Below, piece after piece: positions 24,953-34,090 of a stretch of DNA of 64,000 bases. Numbering within the stretch: the first letter of the stretch is position 1; every line of letters starts with the position of its first letter. The notes beneath the pieces were generated by a model that was not told where the DNA came from, ran no database searches, and worked only from the letters and a program-made list of their open reading frames with translations. This stretch comes from Litchfieldella anticariensis FP35 = DSM 16096. Lineage in GTDB: Bacteria > Pseudomonadota > Gammaproteobacteria > Pseudomonadales > Halomonadaceae. The position numbers and the translations under genes are program-made. The stretch lies in the NCBI RefSeq assembly GCF_000409775.1, contig NZ_KE332394.1, forward strand, positions 62,001-126,000, read 5' to 3'.

Positions 24953-27919
24953 TCAGGCATACGCTTGCGGCGACTCGATATCGAGTTGGGGCAGCATGGC
25001 ATCGAGCTCGAACTTGGATTGGGGTGTCAGCGTGCCGCTTCTCGATTCTCCCAGTGAAGGAGAGGCCAACTCGAAGCCATCGGCATGCTCATTGAATTGA
25101 CTGACGTCGCCGTCGAGGTCATTGAGCGCGTTGTGCAGGTTGTCGCGTAGCGCAGCGAGCATCACCGAGCCATTCTCGCCCTCCGGAATCGAATTGACCC
25201 ATTCGACGGTCTGCTCCGGTGTGAGCCCATGCAGCTCGCCATAGCGCATCAGTAGTGGTACCGCGTTGTGTCCTTCGTCGCTGCGTTCGATCAATATCTC
25301 CGCGGCTTCTTCGCTGAAGCCGGCATGTGCCAGGAAGTCGGCCGTGGTCTGGGTCTCAAAGGGTGGCTCTTCCATGGATTCCTTGATGTACAAGCCCAGC
25401 GAGGCGGCCGTGGCGACACCGAAACCCACTGGACCTCCCCACGCCGTGGAACTGAACATCACTGCTATGCCGACACCCCCGGCGGCAGCGGCATTGAGGC
25501 CGGCCCCCCAATAGTCCCCCTCTTGCAAACGCATCACGGCGTCGAAACTGGCTAGGGTGGCGCCCATGATATGCACGAATTTTCCGGCCGTCTTGAGCGC
25601 ATGGACGCTGTCCGCATTGGTAATGCTGCGATACGCCGCCACCAGTTGTGCACTGTCGACGCCAACGCGAGACATGGCGGTCACCAGCTCGGCGGAATTG
25701 CGGAAATCGGGATTCTCGAGGAAGTTGTAGCCGGCATTGATCAAGCCGGAGCCGACAATAGCAAATGCCGAGGTGCGGAAGGTCGTGCTGAATGGTGTGT
25801 TACGCACGAACTTGCCGTCTATCTGGTCCAGGGTATTGTTGAGATTACGCAGGATACCGTTGACCCGCCCGAACTCATTGTTGCCGGGTAGCGGCTCGGA
25901 GGGGACGACGCCGCTGAGGAGCTCAGCGAGTTCGTTGAGATCGCTGGTCGAGATGTCCATTAACTCCGCGAGTTGCGAGTTATTATTCAATGTCTCGCGG
26001 ATGGCGTTGCGCGCCTCTTCCATTGAGGCGGCGTCGGTGAAATCGAGATCCGCCGCCGAACCCAGCACATTCTCATTCAGATAGGCGCCCACCAGCGTTG
26101 CCGCCAATGGATCATCGCCAGTGATGCCGAGTTCGTTGAATGTTTCGATCAGCGCATCGCCGGCTTCACCACGTACCAACTCGGGCTTTTCCTGCAAGGC
26201 AGTCGAGATGGCCAGCTGTGCGTTGGAATCGTTGAGTAGACCGTCGATACGTTCCTGGTGATCGGCGCGCACCTCATCGGGCAGGCCCTGCAACTGCTGG
26301 ATCTGCTGCAACAATCCTGCACCGCTGTCGGCGAGCTGTTCCCGCAATCCCTCTAGTTCCTCGCTCCATTCAGAGCCTTGCGCTTCGATATACTCCTCGA
26401 TCGCGGCCTCGAGCTGCTCTTGTGTCATCGCGGAACTACCGGTTCCGATCAGGTAGCCCAGCTCTTCGAGGTGCTCGTGATACGCTTCGGCCTGCTCCCC
26501 GATAGTGTGGTCGCGGAACTGCTCGACAGTCGCGATGACTTCCTCGCGAAAATCGACCACGCCGTCTTGCGAGGCGATCGCCAGCGCCAGGGCGGGGATC
26601 TTGTCCCCTTGTGAAACCGACTCGTACATCGCATTGCGGACGGTATTCATGTCGACGGGGAGCATTTGGGCAAGCTGATCGGTGGCGATTTCTCCCGTCG
26701 TCGTTCCGTCGATGCGATCGAGGATCGGGATCAGGAGTTGCGTGCCATTGGGGCCAACCATCGCGCCACCGTATTCCTGAAGGGATCCGTTATTGGCCGC
26801 TTCGAGCTCAGGAATCAGTGCGTCCACGACCTCGGCGGTCAGCTCGGGCCCCCGTCCCTCCGTCAACTGGTCGAGGCGTTGTATCGTTGCGAGCATGCGT
26901 TGCTGGGGATTCGGATTCTCCACTCCTTCGAGCTCGCCTTCGAGAGGTTCGGCAGCCCACTCGGCGGCGTTATCGATGATGTCCTGGGCATCACTGGAGC
27001 GGTCCAGTGCCTCCTGCACTCGCTGGGGGGAAGTGGCGTAGCCTTCCTCGTAGAGTCGCAAGGCTTCGATGGGATCGTCGGCCGCCTGGGCATCGGTCAT
27101 GAAGTCGGAGGCTGCATTCTCGGCAATCTCACGAGTTCCATTTGAGCGATCCAGTGCGGCCTGTACCGCTGGCGATGCTGCATCGTATCTCTCTTCCAAC
27201 AATTGCAGCGCGTCGTCCGGGTCAGCTTCGGCCTGGGCATCGGCGATGATCTCGCGGGCTTCGGCCTCGGCTTCCGGCCCGGCGTGGCTGGTTTCATCGA
27301 GTTCGATGCCAGCGTCTTCCGCCGCTTGTTCGATGGCCATCTGGGCGGGGCCAGCATCGACCCAATCATGGTCGTAGATACGCTGTAGCGCGGCCTGTCT
27401 GTCGTCTTCCGGAAGCGCCTCCACGTAAGCTTGAACATCGGAGGCAAGCTCGCCGATCTCGGCATCGTAGTCGACCGAGGCCGGGGCGTCGGCGTATTCG
27501 AGATCGTTGCCCTGCTCACGAAGGCCTTGCACGAAATCCGCTTCGCCTTCCGGCACTCCCTGCGCATTGCGCGGCGAGGTCGCCGCTTCTTCAGGCGAGG
27601 TGTTGGGCACGAACAACACATCTCCCTCATTGATCTGGTTCGGATTCGGCATGTCGTCGCGCTCGTTGAGTTCCAGGAGCGCTTCGAAGTCGACATTGAG
27701 CTCGTCGGCTATCCGTGCCAGGTTGTCGCCGTCTTCGACCACGAACACGCGCTCTTCGCTGGCGTCCAGCGCTCCTGAACCTCCGGCCTCTGAGCGGGCA
27801 TCGAGAGCCTCCTCAATGGCTTGTTGGAAGTATTCTTGCTGTGCCTGTGTCAAAGGCGTCTGTATTAGCCCGTTCTCGCTATAGCGACGTAAGGCTTCGA
27901 TATCGATCCGGTACGACAT
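24953..27919 (-). CDS. Large acidic LysM-domain protein of unknown function
   Basis: 988 aa, strikingly acidic, no signal peptide. A LysM domain lies at about 57-106 (VFVVEDGDNLARIADELNV ... INEGDVLFVPN). Residues about 210-310 hold two tandem about 50-residue repeats (DALQLLEERYDAASPAVQAA and EALRLYEEGYATSPQRVQEA). The middle is helical and Glu/Asp-rich. A glycine/alanine-rich hydrophobic segment (GAGLNAAAAGGVGIAVMFSS) near 800-850 could be membrane-active. The C-terminal part, with a helical domain reading FLAHAGFSEEAAEILIERSD then LTPEQTVEWVNSI, vaguely recalls type III translocon/effector-associated proteins. Start has AAGGAATA upstream; a clean terminator follows. A monocistronic secreted or surface protein is possible, but function is not assigned. 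Confidence 0.75.
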   Translation of the reverse strand: MSYRIDIEALRRYSENGLIQTPLTQAQQEYFQQAIEEALDARSEAGGSGALDASEERVFVVEDGDNLARIADELNVDFEALLELNERDDMPNPNQINEGDVLFVPNTSPEEAATSPRNAQGVPEGEADFVQGLREQGNDLEYADAPASVDYDAEIGELASDVQAYVEALPEDDRQAALQRIYDHDWVDAGPAQMAIEQAAEDAGIELDETSHAGPEAEAEAREIIADAQAEADPDDALQLLEERYDAASPAVQAALDRSNGTREIAENAASDFMTDAQAADDPIEALRLYEEGYATSPQRVQEALDRSSDAQDIIDNAAEWAAEPLEGELEGVENPNPQQRMLATIQRLDQLTEGRGPELTAEVVDALIPELEAANNGSLQEYGGAMVGPNGTQLLIPILDRIDGTTTGEIATDQLAQMLPVDMNTVRNAMYESVSQGDKIPALALAIASQDGVVDFREEVIATVEQFRDHTIGEQAEAYHEHLEELGYLIGTGSSAMTQEQLEAAIEEYIEAQGSEWSEELEGLREQLADSGAGLLQQIQQLQGLPDEVRADHQERIDGLLNDSNAQLAISTALQEKPELVRGEAGDALIETFNELGITGDDPLAATLVGAYLNENVLGSAADLDFTDAASMEEARNAIRETLNNNSQLAELMDISTSDLNELAELLSGVVPSEPLPGNNEFGRVNGILRNLNNTLDQIDGKFVRNTPFSTTFRTSAFAIVGSGLINAGYNFLENPDFRNSAELVTAMSRVGVDSAQLVAAYRSITNADSVHALKTAGKFVHIMGATLASFDAVMRLQEGDYWGAGLNAAAAGGVGIAVMFSSTAWGGPVGFGVATAASLGLYIKESMEEPPFETQTTADFLAHAGFSEEAAEILIERSDEGHNAVPLLMRYGELHGLTPEQTVEWVNSIPEGENGSVMLAALRDNLHNALNDLDGDVSQFNEHADGFELASPSLGESRSGTLTPQSKFELDAMLPQLDIESPQAYA

Positions 27920-28145
27920 GGCATCTATTCCTTCCTTGGCTGAGGGGAGGGGGCTTGGAAGAGATTAGGAAGATTGGATTTACGAGCCGTGTCGCTTGGC
28001 TGACGTTTCGGTGAAGCTTTTGTTGCATCGTTACAGGACGATCCGTGGGTCGAGTTCATCGGGGTGAGGGGAGATGACTTGACCTATCCTGTCAGCGGCG
28101 CTTGTATGGTGAACCAAACTCGTTAGCTGAATAAGGAAGATTCCG

Positions 28146-29123
28146 ATGGCCAAACGCATCCAGTTTTCTCGCACCGGTGGCCCCGAGGTGCTCGAGCTCA
28201 TCGAGGCCGAGCCATCATCACCCGGTACTGGGGAGGTTCGCATCAGAAACCGGGCAGTGGGCCTGAATTTCATCGATATCTATTTCCGCACCGGCTTGTA
28301 TCCGGCCCCGTCTTTGCCTTCCGGGTTGGGCACGGAGGGTGCCGGAGTCGTCGACGCGGTAGGCGAGGGGGTGTCACATCTCAAGCCAGGCGATCGCGTG
28401 GCCTATGCCCAAGGGCCTCTCGGTGCCTATGCCGAATACCACACGCTACCGGCTGACAAGGTGGTGGTGCTGCCGGATGGTATCGAGTTCGAAACTGCGG
28501 CGGGATGCATGCTCAAGGGCCTGACCGTGCAATACCTGCTGCGCCAGACCTACCCGCTCGAGGGGGGCGAGACGATCCTGTTCCATGCTGCTGCCGGTGG
28601 TGTGGGTTCCATCGCCTGCCAATGGGCACGTGAGCTGGGCGTCAAGCTGATCGGTACGGTGAGCTCGCGTGAGAAAGCGGATCTCGCTGAGAAGAACGGT
28701 GCCTGGGCGACCATCGATTACACCAAGGAAGATGTGGTCGAGCGGGTGCGCGAGCTGACCAATGGCGAGATGTGCGATGTGGTCTACGACTCGGTGGGCA
28801 AGGATACCTGGGAGACGTCGCTGGATTGCCTCAAGAAACGTGGGTTGATGGTCAGTTTCGGCAATGCCTCTGGTCCGGTGGAAAACGTCAACATCGGCAT
28901 CCTCAACCAGAAGGGCTCGCTCTATGTGACGCGCCCTAGTCTCAACGGCTATGCCGATACACGTGAACGGCTCGAGATGATGTGCAACGATCTGTTCGGC
29001 GTGCTCGAAAGCGGTAAGGTCAGGATCGACATCGGACAGCGCTACTCACTGGCGGAAGCTGCCAAGGCCCAGGAAGCTTTGGCCGGGCGCAAGACCACCG
29101 GATCGACGATCCTTTTGCCCTAA
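28146..29123 (+). CDS. qorA: NADPH:quinone oxidoreductase
   Basis: 325-aa zinc-independent medium-chain dehydrogenase/reductase. Motifs: GLNFIDIYFRTGLYPAP (about 39-55), the LGTEGAG region, AAAGGVGSIACQWA nucleotide-binding motif and VYDSVGKDTWETSLDCL. Reduces quinones with NADPH in the cytoplasm. AAGGAAGATTCCG precedes the ATG. Divergent from the LysM protein across a 226-base gap that must hold both promoters. Confidence 0.92.
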   Translation: MAKRIQFSRTGGPEVLELIEAEPSSPGTGEVRIRNRAVGLNFIDIYFRTGLYPAPSLPSGLGTEGAGVVDAVGEGVSHLKPGDRVAYAQGPLGAYAEYHTLPADKVVVLPDGIEFETAAGCMLKGLTVQYLLRQTYPLEGGETILFHAAAGGVGSIACQWARELGVKLIGTVSSREKADLAEKNGAWATIDYTKEDVVERVRELTNGEMCDVVYDSVGKDTWETSLDCLKKRGLMVSFGNASGPVENVNIGILNQKGSLYVTRPSLNGYADTRERLEMMCNDLFGVLESGKVRIDIGQRYSLAEAAKAQEALAGRKTTGSTILLP

Positions 29124-29148
29124 GCAAGTTTGCTCCCTATGCCATCCC

Positions 29149-29176
29149 AGCGCCCGCCTCCTGAGAGGCGGGCGCT
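29149..29176 (+). terminator. Terminator hairpin after qorA
   Basis: A perfect 12-bp stem AGCGCCCGCCTC-ctga-GAGGCGGGCGCT sits 25 bases after the qorA stop, between it and the convergent rpiR-type gene. Only GCCGTTTCC follows, a weak T-tract, so termination may be bidirectional or partly hairpin-driven. Confidence 0.6.
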
Positions 29177-29192
29177 GCCGTTTCCGACAGGC

Positions 29193-30098
29193 TTAGAGCG
29201 ACGAATTGAGTTCGGTGATCATCCGCTCGCGTTGCCTGAGTGCCGCCAGGCCGCTGTCGCCCAAATGGCTGGCGACTTCGCTCAGCAATCCCTCGGCGAG
29301 CAGCATGAAGGCACACATGCTGTTGCTGAAGAACAGGCTGTGATTGGGTACCTGGAAGCTGTGCGTGGCCACCTTGGTCAGCGGCGAGTTCGCTGAGTCG
29401 GTCAGCGCGATCACCTCGATTCCATGACGTGCGGCCACTTCCGCCGTGGCCAGGACGCTAGGTGTATAAGGAAAGCAACTCACCACGACGAGCAGGTCGC
29501 CGGTGTCGAGCTGGGCCAGGGCATCAGCGACGCCTTGGCGGCTCGCATCCAGCACGGCGACATCGGAACGCAACATGCCAAGCCCATAGGACAGGAACAG
29601 GGCCAGCGAGTTGAACTGGCGCATACCGTGAACACGTACGCGGTGCGCCGTTGCCAGGCGCTCGACCGTTCGTTGGTAGGCCTCGGGGTCGATTCGCTCG
29701 AGCAGGCCAGCGAAGTTGGCGCTCTCCTGGCGGCCGAGCCGGGCCAATCGAGATAGTCCTTCCCCTTCTCCACTGGCGGTCATCAACTGCGAGGCTTGAT
29801 CGCTGTAGAAGTGCTTGCCTTCAGTGAGCTCACGACGAAATACCTCTTGGAACTGATTGAAACCGCCGTAGCCCAGGCGCTGGGCCAAGCGTGTGAGTGT
29901 CGAGGCATTCACGCCCAAGCGTGTGGCAAGCTCGCTGATAGAAGAGACGGCCGTCTGTTGAGGCGTTTCGATGAGTGCGGTGAGAACCTGCCGGGAGCGG
30001 TTGCCCAGGCGGATGCCGGCCTCCCCTGCATCGAGCGCCTCGAGCATTTGCCTGAGCTCGCTTAGCGTATCCGGTGAAGGAGTGGCAAGTATCGTCAT
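29193..30098 (-). CDS. RpiR/MurR-family transcriptional regulator
   Basis: 301 aa. An N-terminal HTH_6 domain (about 10-85: SISELATRLGVNASTLTRLA helix-turn-helix, then GYGGFNQFQEVFRREL) is followed by a SIS sugar-isomerase-type effector domain (about 135-265). ATG 30098 is used because the extension to 30443 runs into the divergent gene; GAGGAAA lies upstream. Divergent from the aminotransferase gene, so it likely controls that operon through the repeats at 30172-30217. Ligand unknown. Confidence 0.86.
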   Translation of the reverse strand: MTILATPSPDTLSELRQMLEALDAGEAGIRLGNRSRQVLTALIETPQQTAVSSISELATRLGVNASTLTRLAQRLGYGGFNQFQEVFRRELTEGKHFYSDQASQLMTASGEGEGLSRLARLGRQESANFAGLLERIDPEAYQRTVERLATAHRVRVHGMRQFNSLALFLSYGLGMLRSDVAVLDASRQGVADALAQLDTGDLLVVVSCFPYTPSVLATAEVAARHGIEVIALTDSANSPLTKVATHSFQVPNHSLFFSNSMCAFMLLAEGLLSEVASHLGDSGLAALRQRERMITELNSSL

Positions 30099-30171
30099 CG
30101 GTGAGCTTTCCTCGGTTGTCTCGGTGACTGAGCTATGGTCAATAGCATGAGCATAATGGATTGGTAGGTTT

Positions 30172-30217
30172 ATGCAAATTTTATTGCGATATTTAAAAAT
30201 GCATTTACTATTTGCAT
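30172..30217. promoter_or_regulatory. Candidate operator cluster of the RpiR-type regulator
   Basis: In the divergent intergenic region, inverted 8-mers ATGCAAAT (30172-30179) and ATTTGCAT (30210-30217) flank the palindrome AAATGCATTT (30197-30206). The shared core ATGCA in an A/T-rich promoter region fits binding by the divergent regulator (inference). Confidence 0.55.
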
Positions 30218-30245
30218 TTGTGATGTCTACCTCCTGGAGTGGAAC

Positions 30246-31574
30246 ATGAGCCATGTATTTCACCGCAGTCTGAAGCAGAGCTACCCCACGGCCGTCAGCG
30301 GCGATGGGCCTTACCTGATCGACGATCAAGGGCGCCGCTACCTGGATGCCAGCGGCGGGGCCGCGGTGTCGTGCTTGGGGCACAGCGATGCCGATGTCAT
30401 CGAGGCTATCCGCGAGCAGGTGAGTACGCTTGCCTATGCGCATACGTCTTTCTTTACTACCGAGCCGATGGAGACGCTGGCCGACTTCCTGGTCGAGCGT
30501 GCTCCGCAGGGTCTTGAATCGGTTTACTTCGTCTCGGGAGGCTCCGAGGCGATCGAGGCGGCACTGAAGCTGGCCCGTCAGTACTTCATCGAAATCGGCC
30601 AGTCACAACGCAAGCACTTGATCGCGCGTCGTCAGAGTTATCACGGCAACACGCTGGGGGCGCTCGCTACCGGGGGTAACGAATGGCGGCGTCGTCAGTT
30701 CGAGCCGTTGCTGATCGATGTCAGTCATGTCAGTCCTTGTTATGCCTATCGTGGCTTGCGGGATGGCGAGACACCGGAAGCTTTCGGCATTCGCCTGGCC
30801 GCCGAACTCGAGGAGCAGATTCTGCAACTCGGATCGGAAAACGTGATGGCGTTCGTGGCCGAACCCGTGGTCGGTGCCACGATGGGGGCGGTGCCGCCGG
30901 TACCCGGCTATTTCCGACGTGTCCGCGAGGTATGCGATCGCCATGGTGTGCTGCTGATCCTCGACGAGGTGATGTGCGGCATGGGACGCACCGGGACGCT
31001 ATTCGCCGCCGAGCAAGAGGGCATCAGCGCTGACCTTATTACCATTGCCAAGGGGCTGGGTGCTGGCTACCAGCCGATCGGTGCCACTCTGGTCAGTGGT
31101 CGTATCCACGATGCGATCGCCAATGGCTCGGGATTCTTCCAACATGGGCATACCTATATCGGGCATGCGACAGCCTGTGCCGCGGCGCTGGCCGTGCAAC
31201 GAGCGATTGAATCTCGCGATCTGCTGCCCCGTGTGCGTCGTTTGGGAGAAGAGCTCAGTCAGAGGCTTCACGAGCGCTTTGGTGAGCATCCCCATGTTGG
31301 CGACATTCGTGGTCGGGGGCTGTTCCAAGGCCTTGAGCTGGTCGCGAACCGTGACGGCAAGACGCCTTTCGATCCTGATCTGAAGCTGCATGCGCGCATC
31401 AAGAAGGCTGCCATGGAGGAAGGACTGATGTGCTATCCGATGGGCGGCACCATCGATGGTAAGCAGGGAGATCACATTCTGCTGGCACCGCCGTTCATTC
31501 TCGACGACAACCATCTGGACGAACTCGTCCAGAAACTCGATGATGCCCTGCGCAGCGCGCTGGGTGGCCTGTAA
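30246..31574 (+). CDS. Class III PLP aminotransferase
   Basis: 442-aa omega-amino-acid/diamine-type aminotransferase. Motifs: YLDASGGAAVSCLGHSDADV (about 32-51), FVSGGSEAIEAALKLARQY (cofactor phosphate), SYHGNTLGAL, ILDEVMCGMGRTG and the Schiff-base lysine in TIAKGLGAGYQP. Substrate is not determined; taurine, beta-alanine, GABA or diaminobutyrate types are all possible. Start has CTCCTGGAGTGGAAC upstream. It heads a unit with the CMD-family gene and possibly the permease, controlled by the divergent RpiR protein (inference). Confidence 0.86.
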   Translation: MSHVFHRSLKQSYPTAVSGDGPYLIDDQGRRYLDASGGAAVSCLGHSDADVIEAIREQVSTLAYAHTSFFTTEPMETLADFLVERAPQGLESVYFVSGGSEAIEAALKLARQYFIEIGQSQRKHLIARRQSYHGNTLGALATGGNEWRRRQFEPLLIDVSHVSPCYAYRGLRDGETPEAFGIRLAAELEEQILQLGSENVMAFVAEPVVGATMGAVPPVPGYFRRVREVCDRHGVLLILDEVMCGMGRTGTLFAAEQEGISADLITIAKGLGAGYQPIGATLVSGRIHDAIANGSGFFQHGHTYIGHATACAAALAVQRAIESRDLLPRVRRLGEELSQRLHERFGEHPHVGDIRGRGLFQGLELVANRDGKTPFDPDLKLHARIKKAAMEEGLMCYPMGGTIDGKQGDHILLAPPFILDDNHLDELVQKLDDALRSALGGL

Positions 31575-31585
31575 GAGGAGCGACG

Positions 31586-32149
31586 ATGGCCATTCAATCT
31601 CGCCTCACTTCACTTTTAGAAGAGCAGATGGACGACGCCCAGCGGCGCGTGCTCAGTAATATCCTGAGCGGCCCACGCGGCAATCTCGACGGTCCATTCC
31701 TGGCCTGGATCCATAGCCCGGAACTGGCCGACCGTGCCCAGCGCTTGGGAGCGTTCTGCCGCTACGACACACGTCTGGAACTGCGCTTGACCGAGTTGGC
31801 GATCCTGTTCACCGCTTCCTGGTGGCAGTCTCAGGCCGAGTGGCAGATCCATGAACCCATCGCCCGCGAAGCGGGTATCTCCGAGGTTGTGATCGAGGCG
31901 CTACGTACCGGTCGTGAGCCGGCGTTCGATCGTGATGACGAACGTCTGATTCATCGCCTGGGCAAGACGCTATACACGACAAAGCGTATCGACGATGCAC
32001 TCTATTCCGAGGCCATCGAGACGTTTGGCGAGCCCGCCGTGGTCGAACTGGTAGGAGTGTTCGGTTACTACGCTCTCGTTGCCATGACGTTGAACGTTTT
32101 TGAAGTGCGCCGAGACGCACAGGCCCCTCTGCCGTTTGCCGAGCCGTGA
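31586..32149 (+). CDS. Carboxymuconolactone decarboxylase-family (AhpD-like) protein
   Basis: 187-aa helical protein of the CMD/AhpD fold: RLTELAILFTASWWQSQAEW followed by EPIAREAGISEVVIEALRTG is the usual core. The redox CxxC of AhpD is absent, so peroxidase-type activity is unlikely. It starts 11 bases after the aminotransferase with GAGGAG upstream, pointing to a shared catabolic role. Confidence 0.8.
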   Translation: MAIQSRLTSLLEEQMDDAQRRVLSNILSGPRGNLDGPFLAWIHSPELADRAQRLGAFCRYDTRLELRLTELAILFTASWWQSQAEWQIHEPIAREAGISEVVIEALRTGREPAFDRDDERLIHRLGKTLYTTKRIDDALYSEAIETFGEPAVVELVGVFGYYALVAMTLNVFEVRRDAQAPLPFAEP

Positions 32150-32177
32150 GGGGTAACGCACAAGGAGGTGGCCATAG

Positions 32178-34088
32178 ATGTCCGATGCGACGTTGGTGTT
32201 CATCGTACTGGGATTGACCCTGATGGCTTTCGTGTGGGGGCGTTTCCGTTACGATCTGGTGGCGCTGATGGCCCTGCTGGTGAGCGTAATGCTGGGGCTG
32301 GTGCCGGCACGTGAGGCTTTCCAAGGTTTCGGGCATCCCGCAGTGATAACGGTGGCGGCGGTGTTGGTGTTGAGCAAGGGGTTCGAGCGTTCGGGGGTGG
32401 TCGATATCATCGCCGAACAGGCCTTGAAAGTCGGTGACCACCTGCTGCTGCAACTGCTGGTACTGACTGGTACCGTGCTGGTGTTATCGGCGGTGATGAA
32501 CAACGTCGGGGCGCTGGCCTTGATGCTGCCGGTGGCAATTCGCATGGCTCGCGAACACGATAGCCCGCCGTCGCTGCTTTTGATGCCGCTAGCCTTCGGT
32601 TCGTTGCTGGGCGGCTTGATGACGCTGATCGGTACTCCACCCAATATCATCATCGCCAGTTATCGTGGTGCTCAGACCGGCGACAACTTCGGTATGTTCT
32701 CATTCACCCCGGTTGGGGTAAGCGTCGCCGTGGTCGGCTTGCTGTTTCTCGTGCTGTTGGGTTGGCGCCTAACGCCGCGGCGCAAGGGCCAGGCCTCTGC
32801 GGATGAACTTTTCGATACCGCCAACTACCTGAGCGAGCTTCGAGTGACGCAGGATTCCAAGGCTCAGGGATGGACGTTACGCGAGCTGCACGAAGCCCTT
32901 GAGGAGACCATACCGGTATTGGCGGTAGTGCGTGACGACAAGCGTAAACCCGGTCATACCTTCCTGAGTAGCCTGCGGGAAGGCGATATCCTGCTGGTGG
33001 AGGCCGGTACCGACGAATTGAAGTTGCTCGAGAACAAGGCTGGGCTGAAACTCGGCAGCCACGACACTGCAGACGCGGATGCCGCTGAAGAGGCGGATGA
33101 AGCCTCGCCGCAACGGGATGCGGCGGAGGGCCTCGAATCGACATCCGAGTCGAATGCCGGCGATAAGAAGGACGATGGCGAACGTCGATCGCGTGCAGAC
33201 AAGGAAGCGGAAAAACGCCGGGTGGATACCGAGGGGTTGCAACTGGTCGAGGCGGTGGTGCGCAACGATTCGATGATGATCAACCGCACCGTGCAGCAGT
33301 TACGACTGCTTAACCAACATGGTCTGCATCTAGTGGCGGTGGCGCGCGATGGGTCGCGTCTCAAGCAACGACTGCGCGACGTACGATTTCGTGCTGGCGA
33401 TGTGTTGCTGCTTCAAGGGGGAGAGAGCGATCTCAACGAGAGTCTGCCAACGTTGGGTTGCCTGCCGCTGGCCAGCCGCAACCTGACCCTGGGTCAACCG
33501 CGGATGCTGCTGCTGTCGGTGGCGATCTTCAGCCTGGCGATTCTTGCCATGCTGCTGGATCTGTTGCCGGCCGCCGTGGCTCTGTCGACGGCGGCGGTGA
33601 TATCGCTACTGGTCGGCGTATTGGCACTGCGCGATGGTTATCAGGCCATCGACGGGCCGGTCATCGTGTTGTTGGGGGCGATGATTCCCGTAGGCCAGGC
33701 CTTGGAGACCAGCGGTGGGGCGAAATTGATCGCCGAGACGCTGTTGGGACTTGGCAGCCAGTGGCCGCCGGTGGCGATCCTGGTGGGGCTGTTCGTGATT
33801 TCGATGCTGCTTTCCAATGTGGTCAATAATGCCGCTGCGGCATTATTGATGGCGCCCATCGCCGCCAGCCTGGCCAGAGGCTTCGATCTCTCGCTGGATC
33901 CGTTCCTGATGGTCGTGGCAATCAGTGCTTCGTGTGCTTTCCTGACACCCATCGGCCATCAGTCCAACACCTTGGTAATGGGGCCTGCCGGCTATCGCTT
34001 CGGCGACTACTGGAAGCTTGGCTTGCCGCTGTCGTTGGTGGTGCTGGTGACGGCCATACCGATGATTCTGCTGGTCTGGCCGTTGTAG
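32178..34088 (+). CDS. SLC13-family permease with RCK_C (TrkA-C) domains
   Basis: 636-aa inner-membrane transporter of the divalent anion:Na+ symporter (DASS)/CitMHS-like group. N-terminal and C-terminal membrane halves each have a conserved hairpin loop (LMTLIGTPPNIIIASYRG and FLTPIGHQSNTLVMGPAGY). Between them lie two RCK_C domains (about 215-285 and 355-430) separated by a highly charged Asp/Glu/Arg/Lys linker (about 295-355). Substrate may be sulfate, dicarboxylate or another anion. AAGGAGGTGGCC precedes the ATG. It may belong to the aminotransferase unit. Confidence 0.85.
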   Translation: MSDATLVFIVLGLTLMAFVWGRFRYDLVALMALLVSVMLGLVPAREAFQGFGHPAVITVAAVLVLSKGFERSGVVDIIAEQALKVGDHLLLQLLVLTGTVLVLSAVMNNVGALALMLPVAIRMAREHDSPPSLLLMPLAFGSLLGGLMTLIGTPPNIIIASYRGAQTGDNFGMFSFTPVGVSVAVVGLLFLVLLGWRLTPRRKGQASADELFDTANYLSELRVTQDSKAQGWTLRELHEALEETIPVLAVVRDDKRKPGHTFLSSLREGDILLVEAGTDELKLLENKAGLKLGSHDTADADAAEEADEASPQRDAAEGLESTSESNAGDKKDDGERRSRADKEAEKRRVDTEGLQLVEAVVRNDSMMINRTVQQLRLLNQHGLHLVAVARDGSRLKQRLRDVRFRAGDVLLLQGGESDLNESLPTLGCLPLASRNLTLGQPRMLLLSVAIFSLAILAMLLDLLPAAVALSTAAVISLLVGVLALRDGYQAIDGPVIVLLGAMIPVGQALETSGGAKLIAETLLGLGSQWPPVAILVGLFVISMLLSNVVNNAAAALLMAPIAASLARGFDLSLDPFLMVVAISASCAFLTPIGHQSNTLVMGPAGYRFGDYWKLGLPLSLVVLVTAIPMILLVWPL

Positions 34089-34090
34089 GG

